From Papiliotrema nemorosa (taxonomy: Eukaryota > Basidiomycota > Tremellomycetes > Tremellales > Rhynchogastremaceae), in the NCBI GenBank assembly GCA_032158125.1, contig JASKOT010000001.1, forward strand, positions 496,001 to 560,000: 64,000 bases of DNA. Reading direction: 5' to 3'. Below, one piece after another: positions 34,730 through 46,869 of this stretch. The notes under the pieces were generated by a model. The model made no database searches. It worked only from the letters and a program-made list of their open reading frames with translations, and had not been told where the DNA came from. Within the stretch, counting starts at the first letter, position 1. Every line of letters begins with the position of its first letter. A program made the position numbers and the translations under genes.

Positions 34730-36483
34730 CTACGCGTCTTGAGGCTTTGACAACCCTTCGACCTGTTTTCGTTCCGAGTTGAACTCTCCCAGTGCTTCCC
34801 CGACTTTGACTTTTTGTCCAGCTTTCACGTCGAATTTCCAATCTTTTGGTGCTTCAAATACCAGCACGATCGTACTTCCCAACCTGAAACCACCCATCTC
34901 CTCTCCTGGCAACAACGGCTGTCCACCCAGAGCCGATGAAGCAGAGGTATAGACGGCCTCTGTGAATGTATGTGCCGGATGAGTCATATGTCTCGTGTTT
35001 GTCCTTAAACTCTCGTCAAAGTTGATCCGTATCGAACCGACATTGGTAGCTCCGACAGGTACCATGCTGTAAAACCCATGTTTCCATCTACCCAGCAATG
35101 CCACTCGCTCATTTAGCACGAACAGATCTTTGAGTCGATTGACGATATAGGGCGAGACGGAGAAGAGATCCCCCGTGAAATGCCTTCGGCGCTCGACTAC
35201 CCAAGCGGTGGGCGAGTGGAATCGGTGATAATCGCCCGGAGCGAGGTAAATCACGCAGAAATACAAGTTGTTCCTTTCTGGATGTAAGAGCCGGAATTCT
35301 GATCCGGGCTCTGTGGCGTGTGCGGCGGCTTCCGTCCCTAGTTTGAGGGCGACGTTGAGATCGTGGGTCAGTGTAGACTCGGTTGGGGAATGACTCGCGT
35401 CGTGTTCGTCGCCTGGTGTGCCGGAGTGCGACTTGAGCGAGGGATCGTGGACCATAGCCGCATTTTCAGTCCCAAGAAGGGACCCGAGGGAATAGTGAAT
35501 ATCATTGATAGAGGCGAAATGTTCGTCGTTGACTTTTTGAGTCTTGTGAGGGGTGGAAGAGCCGCTAGAACTGGGTGTGCGAGAGGGAGAGGAGCGTCTA
35601 GATTCGATCGAGGTGGTATCGCCAACAGCGGCACCCTCTGTCCCGAGTAGGGCTTGAAGAGAATATGTAATCCCCTTGACCTGTTCTACCCGTTCACCGA
35701 CAATCTCACCAAAATGCAACACCCTTCCATCGGCTGGGGATACCTGATATGAGCATGATATTAACAACTACAAGTGGGACTCACCATCGGAGCATCAGAG
35801 ATTGGTCGAGCACCTTCTTTGATCTCCCTATAGAAGAATTCTCCCAGACTCTCATAATGCGTCAAATCTTCCGGTACTTCGTCCAGATTACACCCAAAGA
35901 TCCGGCCGTACAGTTTGAATCCGAACGGTCTGAACCATACAGGTAGCACCAAAGAATTGAGGTACCCCCATAGCTGGGATAAAGACCGTAATGGGAGAGC
36001 ACCCAATACTCGGACCTGGCGTTCAGGTTACATTTCTGGAAAAAGTAGTCGACCTTGAGCTCACCTGCCACGGACCGTCAATCTTGCTGGAGCGGACGAC
36101 AGCCCCTTCTCGTTGCGATTCTACCTCTATTGCATCCCCTTTGGTCTGTTTGCGCCATTGAACAGCTAGCAAGACCAAAGCTCCCAGAGCTATAGGTATA
36201 GGATACCATTTTGTCGGTGTAGCCCAAGCTCGCTGCACTTTACCTACTTGTCAGTCCAGCTCGGCTTTTGAATGTTCGACAAACCCTTGACGGAGTCTTG
36301 TTGGGGAGATTTTGCTGCTGTTTTTGTAGCTTGGGAGGGGGACGTAGGAGGTGGTGGTATGGAAGAGTTGTATCTAATTGCAAGTCGCTGAGATCGGACG
36401 GAGGGATGACATATCGTTTGAACTCGAGTACGGCGAAGACCTATCGAAAGGGCAGACAATTGGCTCGAGGACTTGAGCGCCAT
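34730..36483 (-). CDS. PSD1: Mitochondrial phosphatidylserine decarboxylase
   Basis: Four exons (36483-36285, 36237-36065, 36015-35785, 35743-34730) sum to 538 residues. The N-terminus is a basic, Ser-rich mitochondrial presequence (MALKSSSQLSALSIGLRRTR), with a membrane helix (WYPIPIALGALVLLAV) near residue 80. PSD motifs follow: VLGALPLRSLSQLWGYLNSLVLPVW, SLGEFFYREIKEGARPI, VSPADGRVLHFG, and LAPGDYHRFHSP. The autocleavage site is LGST, whose Ser becomes the pyruvoyl group. The enzyme makes phosphatidylethanolamine from phosphatidylserine at the inner membrane. A ~110-residue Ser-rich insert between GITYSL and the catalytic region repeats the LGTE-x-AA motif three times. The first intron (36284-36238) uses a weaker gtttgt donor. 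Confidence 0.95.
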
Positions 36484-36714
36484 CCTGGCTAGCTGTGCGT
36501 TTCTAAAAGCCGGGATAGCAGAAGGAGGATGGGTCGAAGGGGTCGATGAGTGTACAGAGAACAACTGAAAGATTAGAGGATGAAACGTCAAACGTCATTT
36601 GAGAATTGTCTTCAGAAATTCCTGTTGTTCGACCTCGACCTCGACTGACCACGCCCATCGACCACAGCTTCCGACGGTGGGGTAGCAAGTTATTCAGACG
36701 ATGCAGACGCCAAC

Positions 36715-38331
36715 ATGATGGATATCAACAGACTCGTGGCGCATATCAAGCGATCTCACCCTGTTCCTCATGTCAATCTGGTAAGCTGTCGCAATGATCC
36801 GTACTTGCTTCAAGCTGACTCGACCAGGAATGGGCACGAGAATGCGCCGAGGCACTTGTGCGTGAAGGTGTGGAAGTGACGCCTCAACAACTTGTGAGCT
36901 GACCATCTGACCTCTATCCTCAAGGTCAAGGCTGAGTTGAAGCTAGAACAATACCTTCATTCCGACTTGGCCATTTCGTCTTCCCCGAGCATCCCCACAA
37001 ACTTTACCAATCACACTACCCTCTTCCCTTCCCCTACTTTACTTCAGGTTACCTCTTTGACGGAAATCGGGGCATCAGCCGTGGCTCTGCAGAATACCCT
37101 GGAGCAGCGACGCGATGTCCTCCAGGGCCGAACGAGGATCAGAGGGATGGACGAACAAGAAGGAGAAGAAGAGATTGAGCCGGGGAAACTACCAGAGTAC
37201 CCTAGGAGTATGTTGAAAATGGAAGTGTCGGATGGGAGGGTGATAGTCAAGGCTATCGAGTATAAGAGGATACCGGGACTCAAATTGGGTGATACGAAGC
37301 TAGGGTGCAAGGTGATTTTCATACCTCCTAAGCTACTCAGTGGAGCTGACATACAGGTCGTGCTGCACAACGTCAACGTGGTCAATGGCTTTCGTGCGTG
37401 GAGTCTCCTTATGCCATTGTGCACAAGAGTATATAGGCAGGAAGATCACTCATGCTCAGTGTTACTTTCACCTGAAAACACAAAGGTCGTAGGGCGATAT
37501 GTAGACGATATGGAGGACATCCAAGCGGGGCAATTCATCGACTCCCTCAAACAGCGCTTGATAGAAGCTCAAAATCCACCCCGCATCCCACCTAGCGGCA
37601 AAGCAAAACTTCCCCGAGGAAAAGCCATTATCAGTAGAATCAAGCCGGAACGCCAAATGCTAGAGGGAAGGGGTGCAAAGTCCTCGCCGTATTTTGGGCA
37701 GGCCAACGCTATCGCAGGACCCTCTAGACCGTCGCGCGGTGTTGCCGGCGCAAGAGGTCCTGGAAACAGACCGTCTCTGCCCATCTCGGTTGCCGACTCT
37801 GAGGATGAAGATGTACGAGAAAGAGCTCGTAGAGCTCGGGCAGCAGCTATACTTGGATCGACTTCGGCTCCTGTACGGAGCGCGGTGGATGACTCGGAGG
37901 ACGAGTATGGATTCATGGACCCAAACGAATCTTTCTTTGATCAATTGGACGCTGTCGAAGCTACCGCGACTCAACAACAAAGTCGCGGCATTCGAGGCAC
38001 ATCGGCAGAATACCAATATGAGGAGAATATAGCCGATGTGGATTTCGACGATCACGTCTATCAACCGGTACCTACCCGTTCTCGGACCACGACGGCAAAC
38101 AGTGATCCTGCACTGGGAAAGAAGAGGGTTTATCAGGAGCTCGACGACACGGACCAAGATGAAGATTATGGCTTTGACGATGATAGCTTCTTGGCTGGGG
38201 TAGCGGAGCCCGCTGCAAGCCTGCTGGTACAAAGCGGTAAAACGAGTAGGCATGGTAGTAGGACGATAGGGAGGAGCAGCCAACTACTCGATGGAGGAAC
38301 ACAGGACCAACCTATCGAGATTTCAGACTAA
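36715..38331 (+). CDS. RMI1: Rmi1-like subunit of the RecQ-Top3-Rmi1 complex
   Basis: Four exons (36715-36780, 36828-36893, 36925-37393, 37460-38331) sum to 490 residues. Two in-frame ATGs open the gene (MMDINRLVAHIKRSHP). The N-terminal three-helix bundle includes WARECAEALVREGVEVTPQQL. The OB fold follows: LQVTSLTEIGASA, GRTRIRGMDEQEGEEE, LPEYPRSMLKMEVSDG, VIVKAIEYKRIPGLKLGDTKLGCKV, LLLSPENTKVVG. The C-terminal half is acidic and disordered and ends QPIEISD. Rmi1 stabilises the Sgs1/BLM-Top3 dissolvasome, which resolves double Holliday junctions. The second intron is only 31 nt. The third (66 nt) contains no stop and keeps frame. The start lies close to, and divergent from, PSD1. Confidence 0.9.
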
Positions 38332-38677
38332 AACTGTGACCCAGTGCGTTAGTCGTTGTATAGACCTTACAAATGATGCGATGAGATAACGATGCGACCC
38401 AGAGATGAAGGGTGTTGTTTTGTTCCCGATCAGTTTTCTGAGCAAGCGGAACATCGCCGACGATTGAGGTTCAAGATTCCATAATTTACTGAACAACGGT
38501 ATTATTTGTGCTAGGTCTGTGTAACCCGATGAACCAAACTAGTACTCATACAACACACATGGGGGGACCTGTATCAACAATCATCCTTCTGCTCATCAAG
38601 AATTGTCCACGGTGCGCTCCTTCCGCTGTCTTTCACTCATTCTCCTTCGTATGATCACATGCCGACGACCTCTCCGC
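38332..38677. other. Convergent intergenic region
   Basis: The 3' regions of RMI1 and the bZIP gene. No other feature is seen. Confidence 0.5.
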
Positions 38678-40149
38678 CTAGTCCATATTCCCCCCTAGAC
38701 CCTGGACGAGCTGCTTGATCATTGTCCTCTTGATCGACATGCCTTCTCGGTATCGACAGACGATAAATCCTGTACCCCTTGAATGCGCCGCCCGACAAAC
38801 CAACTCTGCAGCCATTCGACCCGTGTTGATTCGGTTCTCTCCGTCGGCTTCGGCGCCTACAGGATCCAGCTGCGCTTTGAGGGCTTTCCAGCTATCTTCC
38901 AACATGAGGTTCTCCGAATCGGATATTCCTATCGAATCTGGATGGGCGCCTGAGAATGAACATGGGAAAGATTGACATAGTCTCGTTGCAAAGATGAGCA
39001 ATCCTGGATCGTTGACCACGTGCGAGTCGGAGAGGTGACAGCATTGTTTCAGCCGAGTAAGGAGATCAGGTTGGACGGGCGTGCTACTGGGATTTGATAT
39101 GGGTGGGGTGGGCGGTGAGCGACGTTGCACAGGAGGTGCTTCCAGCGCTGAAGAGCTACGCGATGCGTGTAGATGATGGGCCGAATGAGACGACTGGTGC
39201 GTTTGGTGCTGTGGTGCGTGGGGATTAGGGTGTTGACTGTGACTCGGATTGTGAAATTGGGTATGAGACGTCTCAGGGGAGTCAAACATGCCCAACATGC
39301 TGTTGTAGCTCGCCGAGTTGTCCGATTTGAAGATGGAAGATTCGAGTCCCGCTGTTGAGAAATCGGGAAAGGTGTTACCTGGCGAGACGGGAATGCTGAA
39401 GGGGATTGGAAGCTGATAATTGAAAGGACCATTGGCGTCCGGTTGACCAAAGAGAGGGAGGGCATTGATGATACTCTCGTCGATATTTGGCGCATCACCA
39501 TTTCGATTATCGTTTTGAAAGGGGTTGTTGGGAACTTGGGAGGTAGAGCTGTTGGGCGGTTTACTCGATGAGGCTCGAGGCGAAAGAGTCTCCGAGTCTC
39601 TCATACGCGAATCATCCGGATGATCCGAGCTCTCTGCATCGGGGATGAGACCTTTGGCCCTTCTTTCCCTCTCTCGAGCTTCTTTACGCGCGCGAACACG
39701 CTCGCTCATGGGTACACCGCCTTCCCTCAATGCTTTTCCACGACCCGTAGGTCCAGACCCAATCTTCCCTCTGTCAGCCTCGGGCAGGGATAAAAGCGCT
39801 CGAAGTTGACTGTTCTCTGCTTCGAGGAGGTTGATACGTTCTTCCAGCGCTGCGAGATGTTCCGCGCGTCGGAGTCGAAAAGCACGTTGCACTTCACGTG
39901 CGCGTGATGGTGGTAATCCATCGTTGGGTTTACGGCCTCGAGGCTCGTGTCGATCCTACAGAGAGTGGTTAGTCACTGATCATGAAGGTGGATGGTTGGA
40001 CAAGGGATGGGATGATTGGGTGCATGACAAATAGATAAAGCGCGCGGATGGGCAATCTCGACCTAGACCGAGGGCGGGGATCAACTCACCTTGTGAGGAG
40101 CTGCGCTACCGTTGGGTGGAATGACACCACTGGTATCCGTTTCACTCAT
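38678..40149 (-). CDS. Atypical bZIP transcription factor
   Basis: Two exons (40149-40090 and 39955-38678) separated by a long 134-nt intron give 445 residues. Near residue 40 the basic region reads PSRAREVQRAFRLRR. It is followed directly by a zipper with Leu every seventh residue (HLAALEERINLLEAENSQLRALL). The canonical bZIP signature has an invariant Asn followed by R-x-[AS]-Q-R. Here the Asn position holds Ala and the [AS] position holds Val, while Q-R-A-F-R is kept. The middle is Ser/Pro/His-rich. The C-terminal ~100 residues contain LKQCCHLSDSHVV and AELVCRAAHSRGTGFIVCRYREGM, perhaps a conserved domain. Presumed nuclear regulator with unknown targets. Confidence 0.85.
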
Positions 40150-40774
40150 TCTCCGCCTTTGGTCTTCTTCCAAATGCACAGTGTATGCCGAAGGGGGTGG
40201 GAGAGGGGTGAGATGGTCAATTTCACACTTGGCGAGCACGAGCAAAGTGGAAAAAAGGTCAGATTTGGGGGGGGCGATTGCAGTTTTCTGGCCACCCAAA
40301 CCACCACCCATCCGGGCCCTTGACCGGCCACCGGAATTATCCGGAATCTGACAGCGGTGGCGAATGCTTTCTGCCCCTTAGGGATGCAAACTGCGAATAA
40401 ATAATGATCCAGAGATGCATGACAGACTGCATCAAACGCAGAGAGTACAGAGGGTCGAGACGTCGACTGAAGTTGTAAAGCTATCGACCAAAGACCCCGT
40501 TGTCTTATCTACGTTGCACATGCAGTAGATTTTATTGATAATAGCTCCACTTCCCATGCCAAATACAAACGGCCATCCGAGGTTTGCCAACCCCAACGCC
40601 CGGCGAAAAAAAGGTGTCATCGCGAATGACTCATTCGCCACTCCGCGACAAGCGATCCTGACCACGTGGTTCGTGTCTTGCCACCGCTGTTTCCGGATCC
40701 GAAAGCGAACGCAAACCTCAGCTGTCACCGTTTCAACCTCTTGTTATCCATCCAGAGCAACCCCATCGCGCATC
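40150..40774. promoter_or_regulatory. Divergent promoter region
   Basis: Between the bZIP gene and the WW-domain gene. A G8 run lies near 40267. An open frame continues through the right half but starts far upstream of the likely ATG at 40775 and has no family features. Confidence 0.4.
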
Positions 40775-41762
40775 ATGGCAAAGTCAACAAAGCCTGCAGT
40801 AACGGTAGACCCGCCGCTACCTGAAGAGCAAGTGGGAGAATTCGAGTCCTCACTTCCGGATCAGCCCATCGATCAGCCCATCGATTCTTTAGGCGAAGAT
40901 GACGAGGAAGATGAACCGAGCGACGGCGAGGCCACTGGTCAGGCAGCACCGACAGGGGCTGTAGCAGCTGGAGAAGAGGGGGAGGGCAATATTGGGGATG
41001 TGAACAGTACCGAAGGTCAAGGTGACAGTTCTCGGGCAAAAGGCAAAGGAAAGGCGGTAGAAGGAGAGTCAAAAGGCGCATCAGGGGAACCAGCAAGTGG
41101 AGATCAACCTTGGCAGGCGGTTTGGTCTGCCGAGCAAAACGGTCAGCTACCTTTCGGTGTGAGAACGCATGAAGCTGAAACGATAGCCTGGTATTTCTGG
41201 AACACCATCACGAGCGAAGTGACCTGGACCAACCCCCTCGAACCTGCTCCATCTACCACGGCGTCATCTTCTTCGGAGCCCGCCCCATTCCAACCGCCTC
41301 TACCTAAAGAGCTGCCTCCACCTAAGCCTGAAGACGCACCTCGGCCCGTATACAACGCGGTACCCGATATCGACCCAGACCTAGCATACCTCCTCCCACC
41401 CGATCAACGTGGTGTAGGCGGTTCCGCCGATGCTGCTCTCCAAACCGCCTTCTTCAACTCGAGAAGTGGGAAATTTGCAACGGGCGATTCGGCGAAATTC
41501 GACCATTTGGACGAGTACAACAGACAAAAGAGGTTTAATGATCATTATTTCGATGTGGACGCATGGCAGAAACAGAAAGATGAGGAGCATGCAAAGAGGA
41601 AGAGAGATGCAGAGTTGGGAGTAGAACACGATTCAAAGATTACCAAGAAGGACATGGTGAGCAGCTTGATTCTTATAGATGAGGCCATTGACATCTTAGG
41701 ATCGCTTCAGAAAGAAGAAGGCAGAGCAAAAATGGAGGAAACAGGCTTGGCTGAGAGATTAA
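40775..41762 (+). CDS. WW-domain protein, function unknown
   Basis: Three exons (40775-41141, 41187-41656, 41700-41762) give 299 residues from the ATG MAKSTKPAVTV. The N-terminal ~110 residues are acidic and disordered. A WW domain follows (WQAVWSAEQNAWYFWNTITSEVTW, 22 residues between the signature Trp, then NPLEP). A Pro-rich linker comes next, then a helical stretch (DEYNRQKRFNDHYFDVDAWQKQ). The conserved-looking C-terminus is SKITKKDMDRFRKKKAEQ, then WRKQAWLRD. WW domains bind Pro-rich ligands. The basic helical tail is reminiscent of splicing- or transcription-linked WW proteins, but that is inference. The first intron (45 nt, stop-free, in frame) splits the WW domain, and the terminal exon is read in a different frame from the unspliced sequence. 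Confidence 0.85.
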
Positions 41763-42077
41763 TCGGAGTCTCCTCCGATGCTCAGGCCAACTTCCTTATT
41801 ACTGTGATTGCTCGGCGTGACGACGAGTTCAGACAAAACAGTTCGACATCTTACATGCACGAGCCCTCAGCAAAGATCATGATGAAAGGTGTCGAGTGGT
41901 TTTGCCATCTGATCAAATCTCGCTTCGCTTGAAAGGAAAGGAAGGTCAAGAAGAAGTGTAGGGGAGACTTGGCATATAAAATCTGGAGGTTCGCCATCCT
42001 GGATCTCGCTTCACGGATCCCCAAAACCTGAGCCCACTCGTACATACATCGCCCACGAGACCTCAACGATACCGGAC
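41763..42077. other. Intergenic region
   Basis: 3' region of the WW gene and promoter of the gene at 42078. An open frame continues from the WW gene to 41932 but only represents read-through of its last intron. Confidence 0.5.
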
Positions 42078-42614
42078 ATGGCCGAGTCAGCCGACCTGAA
42101 CATGAACAATCTCACAACATCAAGTGCTGATACGCACAATTTTCTCACTGATCCTTGCCCCCAGACCGGTGAACCTCACACCTCGGGGATTTTGTTCCTG
42201 AGCTGGAAGACGAACAGCATCGCGGAAACCATATACTTAGAGCCCAACGAAGCAGTGAATCTGAAGGCGTGGCGGGGAGAAATTGCGCTCAGGGCTACCA
42301 ACGAGACTCTCCGGGCTCGACGAGAGGCGATTACCGACCAAGCCATAATTGATTCTCTGCCGGATGTCACGAATGATGGCACCTTCACGGTCAAGTCATC
42401 GGCGAATGGCAAGGCAAGGTTCGACTTTGTCCAGGACGGAAATCAACTGACATACATATGGGGTGACCCAATCACCGAGGCGGACAAACGAGAACGAGCT
42501 GCCCGGGAAGTTCAGCAGGAGACAGTGAATGAGTCATCTGCAGCGGCGCGTAACTGGACAGACAGCAACGGGGAGCTCATAGAAGCGTTGAATTCCGCAT
42601 GTACCACCGGGTAG
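42078..42614 (+). CDS. Small orphan protein
   Basis: A single exon of 178 residues starting MAESADLNMNNLTTSS. It has no signal peptide or membrane segment. A possible beta-rich core (GILFLSWKTNSIAETIYLEP; FTVKSSANGKARFDFVQDG; LTYIWGD) is followed by a charged helical tail (EADKRERAAREVQQE). The segment ETIYLEPNEAVNLKAW is faintly like KTVFVPDSFHWYLFVKPW of the orphan at 12076-12606, but the similarity is too weak to claim kinship. Function unknown. The length and clean single frame support a real gene. Confidence 0.6.
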   Translation: MAESADLNMNNLTTSSADTHNFLTDPCPQTGEPHTSGILFLSWKTNSIAETIYLEPNEAVNLKAWRGEIALRATNETLRARREAITDQAIIDSLPDVTNDGTFTVKSSANGKARFDFVQDGNQLTYIWGDPITEADKRERAAREVQQETVNESSAAARNWTDSNGELIEALNSACTTG

Positions 42615-42943
42615 AGGTGATCGAAGCGCTATGAATGATGAAACAATGCACCCAGCCGAGCTATTCCACGGCTCGAGTGGATCATAGTGGTGTGGCATCA
42701 GAGCTCTTTCGCGGTGCATGATCACAATGGATCTTGTCAGATTCCTACGCTACATCTGCATTCGTCGCCCTGTCTTCCTCGCTTGAGTATTTGGGTCTGT
42801 TGAGGCGACAGCACAGTTGTAAACGTTGTAAACAGGCCAATGAGTGATGCCGTAAGGTGATAAGCGGAATCAAATATTTTGAATCTCCTTCGCCCAGAGA
42901 CGTCAATCCACTTCAACCACATCTACCACTAAGTGATTGCAAG
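42615..42943. other. Intergenic region upstream of UTP22
   Basis: Promoter and leader of UTP22. No other feature is seen. Confidence 0.5.
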
Positions 42944-45900
42944 ATGGCCTCAGCGATAGGCCAGAAGCGCAAGGCGCTGACAGCATCGACTAAAATTCAA
43001 AAGGTGAGCTGTCTGTTGATGTATGGTGCTGACGGTAGAAATCGGCTCGAGCAGTATCACACTCACCTTCGGCTGAGTCTGAAGATATGCCTGTAGCCGG
43101 TCCATCGATCTATGATGACCCAATGATTGATCCTACAGATTCGGAAGAGGACGATGAGGATTTCGACGATGTGGAAGATGACGATGTCGAAGATTTCGGT
43201 GGTGACGAGGAAATCAATGACGCTCCTGCGGCAGGCCCTTCGCGCCCTGCAACAACCTCTACTCGTCTATACAAACCGCCAACTCTCGAGGAAATGGACC
43301 AACTGCGGAACGTCTCCACTGAGGGTGGAACTACGTTCTCGCTTCAGCTCGATGCCTTGCTAGGTTCGACGTTACTCTCCACTACCCCTGCTCCAGCTCT
43401 TAAAAACATTTTGTCAACTTTACATTCTCACATTCTGTCCCTCAAAGAATTACCACCTCTTCCTCCTCGCAAAGCTGTCGCAAGGCTTAACGGAGAGGCA
43501 GTACCGTTCGTTGGTCCAGCAGAGTTCAGCCCTTTGCGGAAAGAAGGGGAAGAAGGCAAATGGGGATTAGGCTGGGAGAGGCCGGAGGAGGTGATTGTAG
43601 GTGGGAGCTGGCCTGTTGTGGGTGGTTACAAGAAGGGCAAAGGACAAGCTGGTGCTATAGATCTGGTTGTCGTCATGCCTAGTGTGAGTCGAACATAGTT
43701 TGAGCTGGTCCAATCTCTGACTTGACAGTCGTCATTCTCTCCCAAGGACAGACTATCGTATAGGTATTTCCACAAGAGGACGTACTATCTAGCAGTCATC
43801 CTTGCTTCTCTCCGCAAGCTAGTCGACGGTGACGGAGCGCTTCAAGGTGCAGATGTTGATTGGAGTATCACGGGTGGAGATGCAAGGCGGAGTGCAATCG
43901 TCATCACCGCTGGAAAGGGTAAGTCAGCGCGTTGATAGCGACTGAGCGACAGCACAAGGTCTGAAAAACTCGACTGAGATTCACATACACGCCGCTGTGT
44001 CACCTGGCACTTTCTCCTTGTCGACTCTGCAGCCTTCGAAATCGCTACTGCGCCATGACAGCATCCCAGCGGAAACAGCGACACCCTTGTACTCTGCCTC
44101 CATCCTTCTCGACACGCTTCACAAGTCGTATCTCCTACACGTACATCGCCTTTCTACTACTTTGACTGCACCTCGTTGTGTCGACTCTTTCCTGGCTTTG
44201 TGGCGGATATGGGCCGCACGAAGGGGGATCGCACGGGATCGAGGCGCAAGTGGATGGCTTGCCAGTATGATCCTGGGCTGGGTGGTAGAAGGTGGTGATG
44301 TTGGCGGATCCAGTGGAGACAGGTCGAAGGTGAAGAGGAACAGAGGCCTTGGAAAGGGCCTGGGAAGCTGGCAAGCCATAAGAGCTGCTTGGGAATTTCT
44401 CGCCAATACCGATTTTGCCAAAACGCCAATATTCTTAGGACAGATCGATGAGGAGCCCATTCCAAGATCAGATATCCTCAACGCGTTCGAAGACGTCATG
44501 GTCGATCCTACTGGTTCGGTCAATATATTTGCTGGCTGGAACAAAGGAGAGATTGGCTTATTACGATATCACGCTCGAGAGACGCTGGCAATGTTGGAGG
44601 ACTCAAGTATTGATCGTTTTGCCGATGTGTTCCTACGGGATATCTCTTTCGGTCCACACGCTTTTGACGAGTATTTGGAAGTGGATATCTCGGCTTGCAC
44701 GGCCTCGGAAAATCTTATCGATGTTGCGGAACGACTTGCTCGAGCGGAACGATTGTCAGGTGCTGTCGAAGCTATCCTGCGCCGAGGTTTGAGCGATCGA
44801 ATCCGTCTCCTCTCGGTACGAGCTTCCTCTGAGACGACCTTGAAGGTCGGTTTGATATACGACCCATCGAACGCAACGCGAGTATTGGATGTCGGGCCAT
44901 CATCCACAAAAACGGAAGAGACCAACGCATTCCGAGCGTTGTGGGGAGACCAAGCTGAATTGAGGAGGTTCAAAGATGGCAGTATCTCGGAAAGCGTTGT
45001 TTGGAGCATCACACGACCTGAAGAGGCGACACTCATCCCTTCTCGAATAGTGGCTTACCTACTACAACGGCATTTTGGCTTGCAATCGGATGCCATCACC
45101 ATATCCACTTCCGATATCGAATGGCCGGCAATAGTCCAAACACCTGCCACTGCGCGGGATGCCATCTGTATCGCTGGTTCGGAACGGCTCGGTTTCCGAC
45201 CCATGATGGACGCTTATGACGACTTGTACAAGCTTCTTAAATCGATCGATGACGAGTTGCCTCTTGCCATTCTGTCGGTCCAGCCTGCTTCCGAGTTCTT
45301 GAGGTACTCGAGCACGTTTGTCCCACATCCCGTCGATCTGAACCGGTACCCATCTTCGCCGGACTGTCTCAAATATCTCCCCACGGCCGAGATCATCATC
45401 CAATTCGAGTCTTCGCCCCGATGGCCGGATGATCTCGCCGCCATACAAAAAGTCAAACTGGCAATGTTTGAAAAGATTGCTCGTGTCATCATGGCACAAC
45501 GAAAGGGCACTAAAGTTGGCATCGTCTTTGATTCGTCTAGAAACGAAATGGAGGACCGAGCCGCCTTGGAGATTATTACGATTGGAGGGATCGCTTTTAA
45601 GGCTAGGATATATCATGAGAGGGAAAAGGCCTTGTTGGAGCGTATCATCGAAGGAGAAACCCAGACTTTCGGCACTGCTTTGCCGCAACCGCCCAGACGG
45701 CTCGCCGTGCCTGCTCTTGAACTTCATATACGACAATTTGTCCATCTACCGCAACATCACGGTGCGCTCGCTCCGCTACACCACCGATATCCCAGCTATT
45801 CATCCGCCACTCGGTTGCTGAAGCGATGGTTCGCCGCACACATGCTGTCTTCCCTGATTCCAGCCGAGGCTGTGGAACTCATCATGGCGAAAGTATACCT

Positions 45901-46832
45901 CGAGCCGGGAAGTCTGTCACAGCCATCTAGCGCGGTCACCGGCTTTATCCGAGCCATCGACTTATTGTCCAGCTGGGACTGGCGGAGAGAGCCTCTCTTC
46001 GTTCCCGTCCTCTCGCTCAACACGGGGGACGGATCAAGGAGGATACGTTTCCCGGAAGATCAGAGGCGTGAAGCGACGTCACACTTTGAAGCTGGCCATA
46101 AAGCAGATGTCGATGGTAAACATGCTGGATGGACGGTTTTCACTGAATCGGATCTCGAGGGGAGAAGATGGACGAGAGGGATCACGCCGCTGATAGCTGG
46201 ACGGGTCCGAGTTCTCGCCAGGGCGACATCAGAGAGCCTCAAGGCAAGCACCGGTCAGATCAATGTCAAGGTGAGTGCAATCGGTTCTCATCGCATCTTG
46301 GCTGACCTCAGGCACTCTTCACGAGCCCCACCACAGACTACGATGTGTTGCTGCACCTGGATCCATCGATTCTGACCAGATATGCTCAGGCCGTTTCTCC
46401 GGATGAAGACCATTGGGCAGCTAGACTAAAACATCGAAATGTCCATCAAGGCGTATTTGGCGAAGACGTCAAAGCTGCTTTTGATCCAGCTTTGGCGCTG
46501 GTGTCCGACATTCAGGTTAGTCGTGCCATCTGGTATTGGTTCTTCGGCTGACATATCAGCGGCTTTATGGCGACTCGCTGCTGGTATTTTACGACGTCCA
46601 CGGCGGTGCCGTCATTGGGCTTCTCTGGAACCCTATCAAGTCCAATCCTAGGGCGTTGAAACCATTCTTGGGTTACAATGTCAAGCCCGCCAAGCAAGAG
46701 GTGCGTTGTCGCGTGGCTTTGCAGGCAAATTCTAACGCTTAGGCTGCGCTGGTGCAAATTGATCGTGCGAGCATCTTGGGGGAGATTTCAAGAATGGGTA
46801 GAGGTTTGATCAGCAGTATCACGTCAAAGTAA
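42944..46832 (+). CDS. UTP22: U3 snoRNP protein Utp22 (Nrap family)
   Basis: Seven exons (42944-43003, 43039-43683, 43729-43918, 43959-46270, 46312-46515, 46560-46700, 46743-46832) sum to 1213 residues. After an acidic N-terminus (DSEEDDEDFDDVEDD) come Nrap-family landmarks: GAIDLVVVMPS, DRLSYRYFHKRTYYLAVILASL, ILNAFEDVMVDPTGSVNIFAGW, AFRALWGDQAELRRFKDGSISESVVW and RIVAYLLQRHFG. Later there are HGALAPLHHRYPSYSSATRLLKRWFAAHML and the C-terminal FYDVHGGAVIGLLWNP. Utp22 is a pseudo-nucleotidyltransferase of the small-subunit processome needed for 18S rRNA maturation in the nucleolus. Its stop lies only 37 bp from that of the next, convergent gene. Confidence 0.95.
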
Positions 46833-46869
46833 TACACAGTACAACGAGATGCGAGATGCATCATAGCAA

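Noticed and set aside
41763..41932. Longer C-terminus for the WW-domain protein
   Set aside because: The unspliced frame runs to 41932, but splicing at 41657-41699 gives a basic helical end (DRFRKKK..WLRD) that looks like a real protein terminus.
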